From the NCBI GenBank assembly GCA_023450745.1, contig JAEXGR010000008.1, forward strand, positions 1-53,689: 53,689 bases of DNA. The letters run 5' to 3'. Of the stretch, positions 23,971 through 32,846 are shown piece by piece; within the stretch, counting starts at the first letter, position 1; each line of letters starts with the position of its first letter. The position numbers were made by a program, and so were the translations under genes. The notes below the pieces were generated by a model. The model was not told where the DNA came from. It saw nothing but the letters and a program-made list of their open reading frames with translations, and did no database searches. Source of the stretch: Synergistota bacterium (GTDB lineage: Bacteria; Synergistota; Synergistia; Synergistales; Synergistaceae).

Positions 23971-25596
23971 CTATTTTATATGCCTGATCTTTCCGTCCAC
24001 AACGGTGAGGCCCGCGGTCAGGGACGGAAGGTCGTTCTCGGATACCAGGAAGGGATCTTCCATGAAGGCCGCCATGTCGGCGGCTTTGCCCGGCTCGAGG
24101 GTCCCGCGCCATGAAAGTTCGCCGCAGATGTTCGCGCCGCCGCTGGTGTAGATGGAGAAGGCCTCCACGCGGTCCAGGCGCTGAGAGGGCATCCAGCCGT
24201 GTTCCGGCTCGTTGTTGACGTCCTGGCGCAGGATGGCGGCGCGGATACCGACAAAGGGATTGAGCGGTTCCGTCGGCGCGTCGGAGCCGGCGCCCACGGG
24301 AATGCCGGAGTTGATGAGCGACTTCCAGGCGTAGCTCCAGCGCGCGCGCTCCGTCTCCAGGCGCGAGATGACTATCGGCCAGTCGGAGGTGACGAAGGCG
24401 GGCTGGATGTCCGCCATCACGCCGAGCGCGGCCATGCGGGAATAGAGGTCCGCGCCGCCGACCTGACAGTGGACGATCCGGTGCGCGATATCGTTATTCG
24501 CGGCGCTCTTTGCCGTTTCCACGGCGTTGAGGCAGCGCTCGATCGCGCCGTCGCCGATCGCGTAAAAGGCGACCTGCATCCCCGCCTCCTGCGCCCGCTG
24601 GACGAGGCGGCTCATCTCGCCCTGCGAATGGGCGTAGACGCCGCGGTTGCCGGGGTCGTCGGAATATTCCTCGCGCAGCGCCGCGGTGCGCGCCCCGAGG
24701 GTGCCGTCGACATGTATCTTGAGCGGTCCGGAACGGAAATAGCGCCCGCCTCTGTTATTGTTCCCGTTTTCAATGAAGGCTGCCAGCTCGTCCTCATCGC
24801 GCAGGTGCCACTGCTGAGCGATGCGCAGCGGCATTTTGTCTTCCTCTTCCATCGCCTCGTAGAGGTCGAAGACTCCTTGCGTGCGTCCGACCATTTCCAG
24901 ATCGTCGGTCTGCACGGAGGTAATGCCGTGGCGTATCATCTTTTCCGTGGCCAGCGCGTACCAGTGGCGAAGCGTCTCGGTCGAGTGCTCCGGGATGTTC
25001 ATGCGCACCCAGTTGACGGCGGCCTCGCTGACGACGCCGTTGGGCTCGCCCTTTTCGTCCGTGTTGATGACGCCGCCCGAAATCCTGAATCCCGCGCCGA
25101 TCTTCAAAATATCGAGCGCCTTGCTGTTGAGCGCGGCGATATGTCCGCAGGAGCGCTCAAAGAAGAGCGGTATCTCCGAAGAGATCAGATCGAGGTCGTA
25201 TCTGTTGGGAAAACGTTTCTCCGCCATGCGGTTTTGGTCCCAGCCGCGCGCGAAGAACCAGCCGTCCGGTGAAATGGCGTTTTCGGCGAGGAAGTGACGG
25301 CCCTTGCCGATCATCTCGTCTATCGAGCGCGCGCCGCTGAGGTCGAGGGTCTCGAGGCTGCGCCCCGCCGAAAGGAGGTGGTTATGCGTGTCGGTGATCC
25401 CGGGGAGGATGTAGCGTCCCTTCATGTCTAGGACCACCGTTTTCGTATCGCACCGCGCAAGTATCTCTTTATCCGTGCCCAGCGCCTCGATGACGCCGCC
25501 GCGGGCGAAGATCGCCTGCGCGCGTCCGGGATAGGCCATCGGATAAATTACGCTGTTTATCAATGCTATGGAGTCTGTTCTGATGCTGTCTGCCAT
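23971..25596 (-). CDS. YtcJ-like metal-dependent amidohydrolase
   Basis: A 541-residue member of the amidohydrolase superfamily. The N-terminal part forms the small beta-sandwich with the entry LPGITDTHNHLLSAGRSLETLDLSG: the H-x-H metal motif and the following L-D-L-S-G are typical of the YtcJ group. Later His residues are in the barrel (HCQVGG, around IVHCQ) and an Asp in GSDAPTEPLNP near the C terminus. These enzymes hydrolyse amide or N-formyl bonds, but few substrates are known, so no specific reaction is proposed. It lies 31 bp after the leucyl aminopeptidase gene and just before recD2. Confidence 0.9.
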   Translation of the reverse strand: MADSIRTDSIALINSVIYPMAYPGRAQAIFARGGVIEALGTDKEILARCDTKTVVLDMKGRYILPGITDTHNHLLSAGRSLETLDLSGARSIDEMIGKGRHFLAENAISPDGWFFARGWDQNRMAEKRFPNRYDLDLISSEIPLFFERSCGHIAALNSKALDILKIGAGFRISGGVINTDEKGEPNGVVSEAAVNWVRMNIPEHSTETLRHWYALATEKMIRHGITSVQTDDLEMVGRTQGVFDLYEAMEEEDKMPLRIAQQWHLRDEDELAAFIENGNNNRGGRYFRSGPLKIHVDGTLGARTAALREEYSDDPGNRGVYAHSQGEMSRLVQRAQEAGMQVAFYAIGDGAIERCLNAVETAKSAANNDIAHRIVHCQVGGADLYSRMAALGVMADIQPAFVTSDWPIVISRLETERARWSYAWKSLINSGIPVGAGSDAPTEPLNPFVGIRAAILRQDVNNEPEHGWMPSQRLDRVEAFSIYTSGGANICGELSWRGTLEPGKAADMAAFMEDPFLVSENDLPSLTAGLTVVDGKIRHIK

Positions 25597-25627
25597 TTTC
25601 TGAAAAATTCCCCGTCCTCTTTGCTGA

Positions 25628-27091
25628 TTACAATTCTCTGATGAGCTCCGCGAGCGTGCGCGCCCCGAAACCGGAGGCGCCCTTCACATAATAGCTGTAG
25701 GGGGCCTTCACGAAATCCGCCGCCGCGATGTCCAGATGCGCCCAGGGGATCTCCTTGCCGACAAACGCCTCGAGGAACATCGCTGCGGTGATCGCGCCGC
25801 CGTAGCGGCCGCCGCTGTTGACGAGGTCGGCATAGGGCGATTTTATCTGCTTGCGGAGGTTCGGGTCGTTCATCGGCAGCTTCCAGAAGCGCTCGCCGCT
25901 GCTTTCGCCCGCCTTAAGGATCTTCTCGCCGAATTCGTCGTTGTTTGTGAAGAGGCCGGCGGTAGTGGTGCCCAGCGCCACGGCGCAGGCTCCCGTGAGC
26001 GTGGCGATGTCCACGATCATGTCGGGCTTGAGCTCCGAGGCGTAGGCGAGCGCGTCGGCCAGCGTCAGGCGGCCCTCCGCGTCCGTGTTGTTTATCTCGA
26101 TCGTCTTGCCGTTGCGCGCGCGCAGAATGTCGTCCGGCCTGTAGGCCGCGCCGCCCGGCATATTTTCCGCCGCGGCGATAATGACGCTCACCTTCCACGG
26201 CAATTCAAGCTTCGCCGCCGCGCGCAGCGCCCCCAGCACCGCGCAGGCGCCGCTCTTGTCGCCCTTCATCGTCGTCATGAAATCGGCCGGCTTGATATCG
26301 AGTCCGCCGCTGTCGAAGGTGAGCCCTTTGCCGACAAGGGCGATGTGTCCCTTCGCGGCGCTCTTGGGCTCATAGGCGAGATGGATGAAACGCGGCGGGT
26401 TTGCGGAGCCGCGCGCCACCGCGTAATAGGCTCCCATCCGCTCTTTCTGAATACGGTCCTCGTCCCAGATCTCGCAAAAGAGGCCCAGCTCGTCGGCGAG
26501 CGCCGCGGCCCTGGCCGCGAGCGTCACGGGATTTATCACGTTGCCGGGCTCGTTCGCGATGTCGCGCGCCCAGCACTGGGCCTCCGCCATGATCTCGCCG
26601 CAGATGATCCCCGCTTCGTTTCCGTCGACGATGACGACCGTCTCCGGCGCCGCGAACCTGTCTTTTTCATCTTTTTCGAGGTATTTATTGAAGCGGTAGC
26701 CCGCGAGCACCGCGCCCTCGGCGGCGGCGCGTGAGCGCGCCTCGTCCCGGGCGCGCGCCATCGTCAGCGAAAGGGAGGCAAGCCCCTTGGCCGCCGCGGC
26801 TCGCGTTATGCGGAAGGCCGCCTCGCGCACCGCCTCCGCCGTGCTCTCGCTCTCAGTGCCGGTGCCGGCGATGACCACGCAGCGGACGTTCTTGTCCGCC
26901 AGCGGGATGACGAGCGAGGAGCCCGCCTCCGCCCGAAACTTTTCGCTGACCACGATCTTGCGGCAGAAGTCGCGCATTTCGCCGCGCAGCGGATCGAGAG
27001 AGAGAGACTCGGGGTCGCCCTGCTGTGATATAATGCCGATCGCCTGAAGCGACTCGGCGTTGAAATTTTCGTCTTGAATCTTAACCGCCAT
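25628..27091 (-). CDS. pepA: Leucyl aminopeptidase (M17 family)
   Basis: Cytosolic dinuclear-metal aminopeptidase, 487 residues, the usual length. The catalytic domain contains VGKGLTFDSGGLDIKP, then MKGDKSGA (Lys and Asp metal site) and the family signature NNTDAEGRLTLADAL. The N-terminal macro-like domain (about 1-165) is more divergent. AGGAGG precedes the start. With the M14 peptidase and several amino-acid transporters nearby, it fits a peptide-degrading, amino-acid-fermenting lifestyle. The gene heads a leftward run with the amidohydrolase and recD2. Confidence 0.96.
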   Translation of the reverse strand: MAVKIQDENFNAESLQAIGIISQQGDPESLSLDPLRGEMRDFCRKIVVSEKFRAEAGSSLVIPLADKNVRCVVIAGTGTESESTAEAVREAAFRITRAAAAKGLASLSLTMARARDEARSRAAAEGAVLAGYRFNKYLEKDEKDRFAAPETVVIVDGNEAGIICGEIMAEAQCWARDIANEPGNVINPVTLAARAAALADELGLFCEIWDEDRIQKERMGAYYAVARGSANPPRFIHLAYEPKSAAKGHIALVGKGLTFDSGGLDIKPADFMTTMKGDKSGACAVLGALRAAAKLELPWKVSVIIAAAENMPGGAAYRPDDILRARNGKTIEINNTDAEGRLTLADALAYASELKPDMIVDIATLTGACAVALGTTTAGLFTNNDEFGEKILKAGESSGERFWKLPMNDPNLRKQIKSPYADLVNSGGRYGGAITAAMFLEAFVGKEIPWAHLDIAAADFVKAPYSYYVKGASGFGARTLAELIREL

Positions 27092-27347
27092 TTATGTTTC
27101 CTCCTGAATCAACCGCTTTTTTGTGCGTTTGTGTTTATCATATCACTAACGATGCATTATTGCATATTTTTTTACATAGCGCAGCGGTATTTGCGCAAAT
27201 TTTTCAATTTCTGTATAAACTCACGCCCTAAAAAAATCCCGCGTTGCAAAAAACTTGCCCCGCCCTGTTTTTTTACTCATTCCTCTTCGCCAAACTTTCA
27301 GGTATAATGCTAAAGTACCCTTAAAGTGTTTTACGGAGGAATCAAAA
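27092..27347. promoter_or_regulatory. Divergent promoter region
   Basis: AT-rich region between pepA and the FAD oxidoreductase. It contains TATAAT at 27303-27308, a plausible rightward -10 placed 45 bp before the ATG, and a small hairpin ATGCA-TTAT-TGCAT near 27150. No recognisable riboswitch. Confidence 0.45.
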
Positions 27348-28736
27348 ATGACAAAAACTTATGACGCGATAATAGTGGGCGCCGGCCCCGCGGGGCTCTT
27401 TGCCGCGCTGGAGCTCGCCAATAAAGGAAAAAGGGTCGTCATCATCGACAAAGGGCGTTCCATCGAAAACCGGAAATGCCCGATGAAGCTGGGCAGCCCC
27501 GAGTGCGTTCAGTGCCGGCCATGCAACGTGGTCTGCGGTTGGGGCGGCGCGGGGGCCTTCAGCGACGGCAAGCTGACGCTGACGCCGGAGTTCGGCGGGA
27601 ACCTCGAGGAATACTGCGGCCGGGAGAAGCTGCTCTCGCTGATCGCCGAGGCCGACGAAATGTACGTCCGCCACGGCGCGAGCAAGACGCTCTTCGAACC
27701 GAGCGGCGAGCTCGCGAAAAAGGTGATCGCGCGCGCCCTGCAGGCGGGGCTTGACATCATCCCCGCGACGATACGCCACATGGGGACGGACCGCTCGAAG
27801 TATATCTTAGGCGCGATGTACGAAACGATGAAGGACAACTGCGACGTGATGACGGGGACCGCCGTCGACCGCGTCCTGCTCAAGGCGGACGGCGCTGTCG
27901 CCGGCGTGGCGCTCGAAAACGGCGGCGAGATCTTGGCGGACAAGGTGCTGCTGGCCCCCGGACGCGAAGGCGCGGCCTGGATGGAGCGCACCGTCCACGC
28001 GCTGGGGCTCGAGATAGAATCGCTGCCCGTCGACATCGGCGTGCGCGTGGAGATTCCCGCCGCCTGGGCGGAGGACATCACCGACCAGTTCTACGAAATC
28101 AAGGCGATCCTCGACACGCCGACCTTCGACGACCGCGTGCGTACCTTCTGCATGTGCCCGCATGGCGAAGTGACGACGGAGTTCCAGAGCCACCACGACA
28201 TCCTCACGGTCAACGGCCACTCGAACCGCGAGAACGACAAAAAAACGGGCAACACGAACTTCGCAATCCTCGTATCGACAAAGTTCACCAAGCCCTTTAA
28301 AGACCCCATCGGCTACGGCAGCCACATCGCGCGCCTCGCGAACATGCTCGGCGGCGGCATCATCGTGCAGCGTCTCGGCGACCTCCGCAAGGGCCGCCGC
28401 TCGACGCCCGACCGCATCGCGCGCGGCCTCGTCACGCCGACGCTCGCGAGCGCGGAGCCGGGAGACCTCGCCTGCGTCCTTCCCTACCGCCACCTCGTCG
28501 GCATCATGGAGATGCTCTCGGCGCTCGACAACATCATCCCCGGAATCAACGGCACCCATACGCTGCTCTACGGCGTGGAGGTCAAGTTTTACAGCCTCAA
28601 GGTGGCCCTCGACAAGGGGCTCCAAACCTCGATCAAAGGGCTCTACGCGGCGGGGGACGGCGCGGGAGTGACGCGCGGCGTCATCCAGGCCTCCGCAAGC
28701 GGGCTCTGGGCCGCGAGAAACATCCTCGGCAAATAG
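27348..28736 (+). CDS. NAD(P)/FAD-dependent oxidoreductase (COG2509-like)
   Basis: Flavoprotein of 462 residues. It begins with a Rossmann FAD motif, AIIVGAGPAGLFAALELA, followed by the acidic end of strand 2 (VVIIDKG). A cysteine-rich insertion, KCPMKLGSPECVQCRPCNVVCG, split here at its centre, precedes GWGGAGAFSDGKL; this is characteristic of an uncharacterised FAD-dependent dehydrogenase group. The C-terminal GLYAAGDGAG-TRG is the second FAD contact. GGAGG lies 7 nt before the ATG at 27348, so upstream in-frame codons were not used. The substrate is unknown. A strong terminator follows. Confidence 0.9.
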   Translation: MTKTYDAIIVGAGPAGLFAALELANKGKRVVIIDKGRSIENRKCPMKLGSPECVQCRPCNVVCGWGGAGAFSDGKLTLTPEFGGNLEEYCGREKLLSLIAEADEMYVRHGASKTLFEPSGELAKKVIARALQAGLDIIPATIRHMGTDRSKYILGAMYETMKDNCDVMTGTAVDRVLLKADGAVAGVALENGGEILADKVLLAPGREGAAWMERTVHALGLEIESLPVDIGVRVEIPAAWAEDITDQFYEIKAILDTPTFDDRVRTFCMCPHGEVTTEFQSHHDILTVNGHSNRENDKKTGNTNFAILVSTKFTKPFKDPIGYGSHIARLANMLGGGIIVQRLGDLRKGRRSTPDRIARGLVTPTLASAEPGDLACVLPYRHLVGIMEMLSALDNIIPGINGTHTLLYGVEVKFYSLKVALDKGLQTSIKGLYAAGDGAGVTRGVIQASASGLWAARNILGK

Positions 28737-28743
28737 ATGATCC

Positions 28744-28793
28744 GCGCCGCGGAACGCCGACGCTTTTGCGGATGGCGTTCCGCGGCGCTTTTC
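28744..28793 (+). terminator. Strong intrinsic terminator
   Basis: A perfect 15-bp stem (28744-28758 with 28774-28788) of GCGCCGCGGAACGCC and its complement, followed by TTTTCTT. Confidence 0.92.
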
Positions 28794-28823
28794 TTATAAT
28801 ATGGCCTGATAGGGGGGAGAGAC

Positions 28824-29870
28824 GTGAAGGTACCGAGAAAAAAGCAGCTTCTGTTTATCTACGAGGTAATGCTGCCGGTTCTGGCGCTATTTTCCCTCTT
28901 CACGCTGGTGGCGCTGGGAGCCTCCTATTTTCATCCGGAAAAGCAGCCCCTTTTTATATTCGTCGTCGACCATCTCATCTGGGCCGTCTTCGCCGCCGAC
29001 TTTTGCGTGCGGCTCTGCTTCGCGCAGAGTTTCCGCGACTTCTTAGCCGCGCACATTTCCGAATTTACGGCGATTATCCCAGTCTTGCCCTTCATCATGC
29101 TGAACTACGCCCTCGAACTGCTGAAATGGGAAGACACCTCGTCGCTTTTGATCCAGCTCGTCTTTTTTATAAAATTCCTCGCCTACCTCGGCCGCGCCTA
29201 TGCCACGCAGAGCCGCTTCTTTAAGACCAACCTGCTGCACTACGCCGGTGGCATCACGATTGTTTCGATCGTCGTGGCGGCGCTGCTCTTCTCAAACTTT
29301 GAAAGGATCAGCTATGGAGACGCCATCTGGTTCTCCTTCGTCACGGTCAGCACCACCGGCTACGGGGACATTGTGCCGCATACGGAGGCGGGGCGCGTCG
29401 TCTCCGTCTTCCTGATGGTCATCGGTGTCGCCTGTATAAGCTCCTTCACCAGCATCCTCGCGGGGCGTATTATGAACAACACCGGCTCTAAACAACGCAA
29501 CCCGCACCTGATCGCCGTGGAGCGGCAGATACGCCGCTTCTCGCTGCTCTCCGAAGACGAGGTCGAAGAGCTCTGCCTCGTCCTCAAAAGCCTAAAACAC
29601 CACCAGAAGATCAGCGCCGCCGATATTAAAGAAAAGATCGACGCCTTCAACGCCGCGGCGGACGTGGACGTCCGCTGGCACAATCTGCCCTTTGTGAGGT
29701 GGGTGCGCGTGAAGTTCGCCGGCGTCATGACGGACGGCATCGAGGTGGAGGCGAAAATCGCCCAAAAGAAGGACGGCGGCGGCTCGGACGCGTCCGGCAA
29801 ACCTCCGGCGCCCGCGCCTGAGGGCAGCAACGAGGCCCGGAAAAAAACTCCCGAGCCTCCGCAGGAATAA
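28824..29870 (+). CDS. Voltage-gated-type potassium channel
   Basis: Membrane protein of 348 residues with six predicted helices. The first four (about 10-130) are like a degenerate voltage sensor; the presumed S4 (FFIKFLAYLGRAYA) has few positive charges, so gating may not be strongly voltage dependent. The pore helix and selectivity filter are clear, TVSTTGYGDIVPHT, with TTGYGD at about 177-182, followed by S6 (VVSVFLMVIGVACISSFTSIL). The cytosolic C-terminal part (about 215-348) is charged and ends in a Pro-rich tail without a recognised nucleotide-binding domain. The GTG start has GGGGGAGAG upstream. Confidence 0.9.
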   Translation: MKVPRKKQLLFIYEVMLPVLALFSLFTLVALGASYFHPEKQPLFIFVVDHLIWAVFAADFCVRLCFAQSFRDFLAAHISEFTAIIPVLPFIMLNYALELLKWEDTSSLLIQLVFFIKFLAYLGRAYATQSRFFKTNLLHYAGGITIVSIVVAALLFSNFERISYGDAIWFSFVTVSTTGYGDIVPHTEAGRVVSVFLMVIGVACISSFTSILAGRIMNNTGSKQRNPHLIAVERQIRRFSLLSEDEVEELCLVLKSLKHHQKISAADIKEKIDAFNAAADVDVRWHNLPFVRWVRVKFAGVMTDGIEVEAKIAQKKDGGGSDASGKPPAPAPEGSNEARKKTPEPPQE

Positions 29871-29898
29871 ACCTTAATACTTAAATAAGCGCCGCCGC

Positions 29899-30083
29899 TA
29901 AGGAAACGCTGATTAATTGAAAATCAGCCGGAATAATCACCGACGTACGTCCCGCTGATTGGATGTGTCAGGCGCTAAACGCAGCAGGCCCAGAGCGGCG
30001 CGGAGGCGTATATTGATACGTGGAAGCGACGGCCGGGGTCTGCTGCGTGACGCAAGTGGCGCATATAATCAGCGGCTTCCTAA
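29899..30083. repeat. MITE-like element with imperfect 17-18-bp terminal inverted repeats
   Basis: The ends TAAGGAAACGCTGATTA (29899-29915) and TAATCAGCGGCTTCCTAA (30066-30083) are near-perfect inverted copies. Inside are further nested complementary segments: GCGCTAAACGCAGCAGGCCC against GGGTCTGCTGCGTGACGC, and GCGTAT against ATACGT near the centre. The whole 185 bp could fold into one long interrupted hairpin. It encodes nothing, and its right end overlaps the stop codon of the NSS transporter gene. Such a structure is typical of non-autonomous miniature elements or large palindromic intergenic repeats. Confidence 0.6.
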
Positions 30084-31489
30084 ATCTTGATGATCCCCAG
30101 CGCGTTGAGGAAGATGACCAGCACGAGGACCGGCGTCACATAGCGCAGCAGCATGCGGATAAAGGACGCCCGCCCCTCGTTGCGCAGCATGCCGTGATTG
30201 CTCAGCTCGTCAAAGAGGTCGCCGCGCTTCATCACATAGCCGGTGAATATCGCGATGCAGATACCGCCTATCGGCATCGTGACATTGGAGGAGAGATAGT
30301 CGAAAAGATCGAAGAAGCCTTTGCCGAACACCGTGATTCCGCCAAAGTACCCGGAACCGTCGGCGGAGCCGGCGGCGAGAATGCCGATCACGCCGATGAT
30401 GACACAGTTGATGAGCGACGACTTCTTACGCGAAATATTGAACTCCTCGGCCATCCACATCGTCGGCACCTCAACCAGCGAGAGCATCGCACCGTTCGCC
30501 GCGAAGGCCGTCAGCAGGAAGAAAGCGAAGAGGAGCACCTGCCCGAAGGGCATCTGCGAAAAGACGAGCGGGATGGTGATAAAGAGCAGCCCCGGCCCCG
30601 CGCCCGGCTCCACGCCGAAGGAAAAGACCGTCGGAAATATCGCGAGTCCCGCAAGCATCGAAATGCAGATATCGGCGACCGCGATCTTGAGCGGGGAGAT
30701 CGAAAGGTCGGCGTCGTCGGTAAAGTACGAGCCGTAGGTGATCATCGTCCCCATGCCGAGCGACAGTTTGAAGAAGGCCAGCCCCATCGCCGCGAGGATG
30801 ACGCCGGGCGTCACCTGTTTGAAATCCACGTGGAAGAGGAAGCGCAGGCCGTCTCCCGCTCCCGGCAGCGTGAGGGCGCGGATGACGCAGATTATCAGCA
30901 GCGCGAAGAGCGCCGGCATCATCACCTTGATGGCCCGTTCAATCCCCCTGGCCACGCCGAGAGAGATTATCGTTCCCACCACGACAAGCACGACGACCTG
31001 CCAGAATATCGGCGCCAGCACCGTGGAGGAGAAAAAGGGCGCTTCCGCGCCGCCCGCCCCGATCGTCGCGGCGAAAAGCGCACCGGCGCTCTCCTTCGTG
31101 ATGTCGGAAAAGGCTCCCGTCGCCGCCTTGAATGTGTAGCAGTAGACCCAGCCGGCGACGCAGCTGTAAAAGAACATGATGAGATACGAGGATATCGCGC
31201 CGAGGAAGCCGATGCCAGACCAGGGAGTACGCGGATTTCCCGTCAGCTTCTTAAAAGCGCCCACCGCGTTCAGGCGCGAGCGGCGGCCAATGACAAATTC
31301 GCTGATCATGATCGGAACGGCGACGCAAAAGACAAAGAAAAGATAGATAACGAGGAAAGCCCCGCCCCCGCCGGTGCCGGTCATATACGGGAACTTCCAG
31401 ATATTCCCGAGGCCGACCGCCGAACCGAGGGCGACCATAAGGGCCGCCAGGGTGGAACTGAAACCGTCTCGCTTGCTTCCTGTGGACAT
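30080..31489 (-). CDS. Neurotransmitter:sodium symporter (NSS/SNF) family transporter
   Basis: Na+-coupled amino-acid transporter, about 469 residues with 11-12 membrane helices. The N-terminal signature is clear: ALGSAVGLGNIWKFPYMTGTGGG, with the G-N-I-W-K-F-P-Y substrate and sodium-site stretch of TM1, then AFLVIYLFFVFCVAVPIMISEFVIGRR. The start at 31489 was chosen because GGGGAG precedes it and the upstream in-frame codons would add a charged extension. LeuT-like substrates (hydrophobic amino acids) are plausible; bacterial members also carry Trp or Tyr. The stop lies inside the inverted-repeat element. Confidence 0.93.
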   Translation of the reverse strand: MSTGSKRDGFSSTLAALMVALGSAVGLGNIWKFPYMTGTGGGGAFLVIYLFFVFCVAVPIMISEFVIGRRSRLNAVGAFKKLTGNPRTPWSGIGFLGAISSYLIMFFYSCVAGWVYCYTFKAATGAFSDITKESAGALFAATIGAGGAEAPFFSSTVLAPIFWQVVVLVVVGTIISLGVARGIERAIKVMMPALFALLIICVIRALTLPGAGDGLRFLFHVDFKQVTPGVILAAMGLAFFKLSLGMGTMITYGSYFTDDADLSISPLKIAVADICISMLAGLAIFPTVFSFGVEPGAGPGLLFITIPLVFSQMPFGQVLLFAFFLLTAFAANGAMLSLVEVPTMWMAEEFNISRKKSSLINCVIIGVIGILAAGSADGSGYFGGITVFGKGFFDLFDYLSSNVTMPIGGICIAIFTGYVMKRGDLFDELSNHGMLRNEGRASFIRMLLRYVTPVLVLVIFLNALGIIKI

Positions 31490-31636
31490 AAAATATCTCC
31501 CCTTCAATAGTGATGGCATATAAATAAAAAAACAACCTGATATGGTAGTCTAATTCTACACCAAATCAGGTTCTTTCACAGCAAAATATACGTTTTAAAT
31601 CAAAGGATGCTTTGAGAAAAATTTTTTCGGCGGCTT

Positions 31637-32725
31637 TTACTCAAAAACCTTCGTCACATAGGGCGAGGTCGAGGCCGCCAGCATCGCGGGATAGTCGGGG
31701 CGGAAAGACAGGATGTCGCCGACACTGAGGTCAGGACGCTCCTCGATGTCTACGAGCAGATGGTCGCTGGAGGCCGTGATGATGCGCACACCAGCGTCAA
31801 GCGGCTCCAGCCCCGCGATGCTGACGTCCTGCTTCCCGACGGCGAGAATGCCGCGGCGGCGGTCTCCCCGGTCCTCAAAGACGGGGACGTTGCCAAAGGC
31901 GTCATGACCAATCTCGCCCACCGGCAGCGTCGGCTTCGTGCGCGCCTCGACGAGCTCCGCCTCCAGCCGCATCGTATCCTGAGAGAGTCCCGCGAGGGGC
32001 ATGCCGAAGGAGGTATCGCGTCCCAGCAGTATCGCCTCTCCGAGCCTCAGGTTATTGAAGGCCTCCGGCAGATTGCCGCGCCTCATCTGGACGAAAGAAC
32101 CGGTGCCGCCGCCTGAATATATCGCAAGCGGATGGCCGAGCGCGGCCTCTAACGCCCCGCCGCAAGCGGCCAGCGCCGCAAGATTCTCCGGCGTCGGCAG
32201 CACGCCGCTGGCGCAGGAGAAGTTGGCGCCGACGCCCGCGATCTTCATTCTGCCGGCAAACTTCGCCAGCCCCGCGGCGACCGCCGCCGCCTCTTTGAAC
32301 CAGAAACCCTCGCGGAGGTCGCCCATGTCGAACATGACGACGCACCTTACCTCCCTGCCGCGCCTCTCACAGATACCGGCAAGCGCCTCGGCGGCGCCCA
32401 TATCGGAGATAAGCGTATAGTCGCAGAGCTCGGCAAGCTCCTCCAGCTCGGAACGCATCGGTATGCGGATCAGCGCGAACTCGCAGCCCACGCCCGCCTC
32501 CTTCATCCGGCGGATATTGTCAAGGCGGCTGTCCGCGATCGTCCTCACGCCGGCGGCCTCAAAGGCGCGCGCGACCTCGGGGAAGGCCGACATGCCCTTG
32601 GAAACACCCCAGACGTCCACACCGTATCGGGCGCATTCTTCAACGATCGTACCCGCGTTTCTTCTAATATTTTCCAACTTGACCCTCAAGAGCGGGTATT
32701 TGATCTTTCCTTGCGCTAACGGCAC
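31637..32725 (-). CDS. Alanine/ornithine racemase-family PLP enzyme
   Basis: Fold-type III PLP enzyme, about 362 residues from the GTG at 32723-32725, which has GGGAGG 8 nt upstream; the longer frame to an upstream ATG has no ribosome binding site. The barrel starts KIKYPLLRVKLENIRRNAGTI, in outline, and the PLP lysine is in DVWGVSKGMSAFPEVARAF. A glycine-rich phosphate site (IYSGGGTGSF) and an RLGEAILLGRDTSFG stretch follow. The nearest relatives are the ornithine racemases of amino-acid-fermenting clostridia and YhfX-like proteins. Substrate is inferred only; ornithine or another basic D/L amino acid is possible. It is divergent from the Ser/Thr dehydratase gene. Confidence 0.85.
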   Translation of the reverse strand: MPLAQGKIKYPLLRVKLENIRRNAGTIVEECARYGVDVWGVSKGMSAFPEVARAFEAAGVRTIADSRLDNIRRMKEAGVGCEFALIRIPMRSELEELAELCDYTLISDMGAAEALAGICERRGREVRCVVMFDMGDLREGFWFKEAAAVAAGLAKFAGRMKIAGVGANFSCASGVLPTPENLAALAACGGALEAALGHPLAIYSGGGTGSFVQMRRGNLPEAFNNLRLGEAILLGRDTSFGMPLAGLSQDTMRLEAELVEARTKPTLPVGEIGHDAFGNVPVFEDRGDRRRGILAVGKQDVSIAGLEPLDAGVRIITASSDHLLVDIEERPDLSVGDILSFRPDYPAMLAASTSPYVTKVFE

Positions 32726-32846
32726 CAGACGCACCTCCCGGCTGAAATTCATTAAATCACAGCGACTGATTATACAGCTTTGAATAAAATTCTCCACACT
32801 GTGTTAATATTACATTATTATATATCAATTCACCCAGGGAGGCCTC

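Noticed and set aside
30020..31510. Long plus-strand ORF opposite the NSS transporter, and similar long antisense ORFs elsewhere (22150-24114, 38001-39662, 43761-45119)
   Set aside because: Shadows caused by high GC at third codon positions; Arg/His/Glu-rich products without domains, opposite clear genes.
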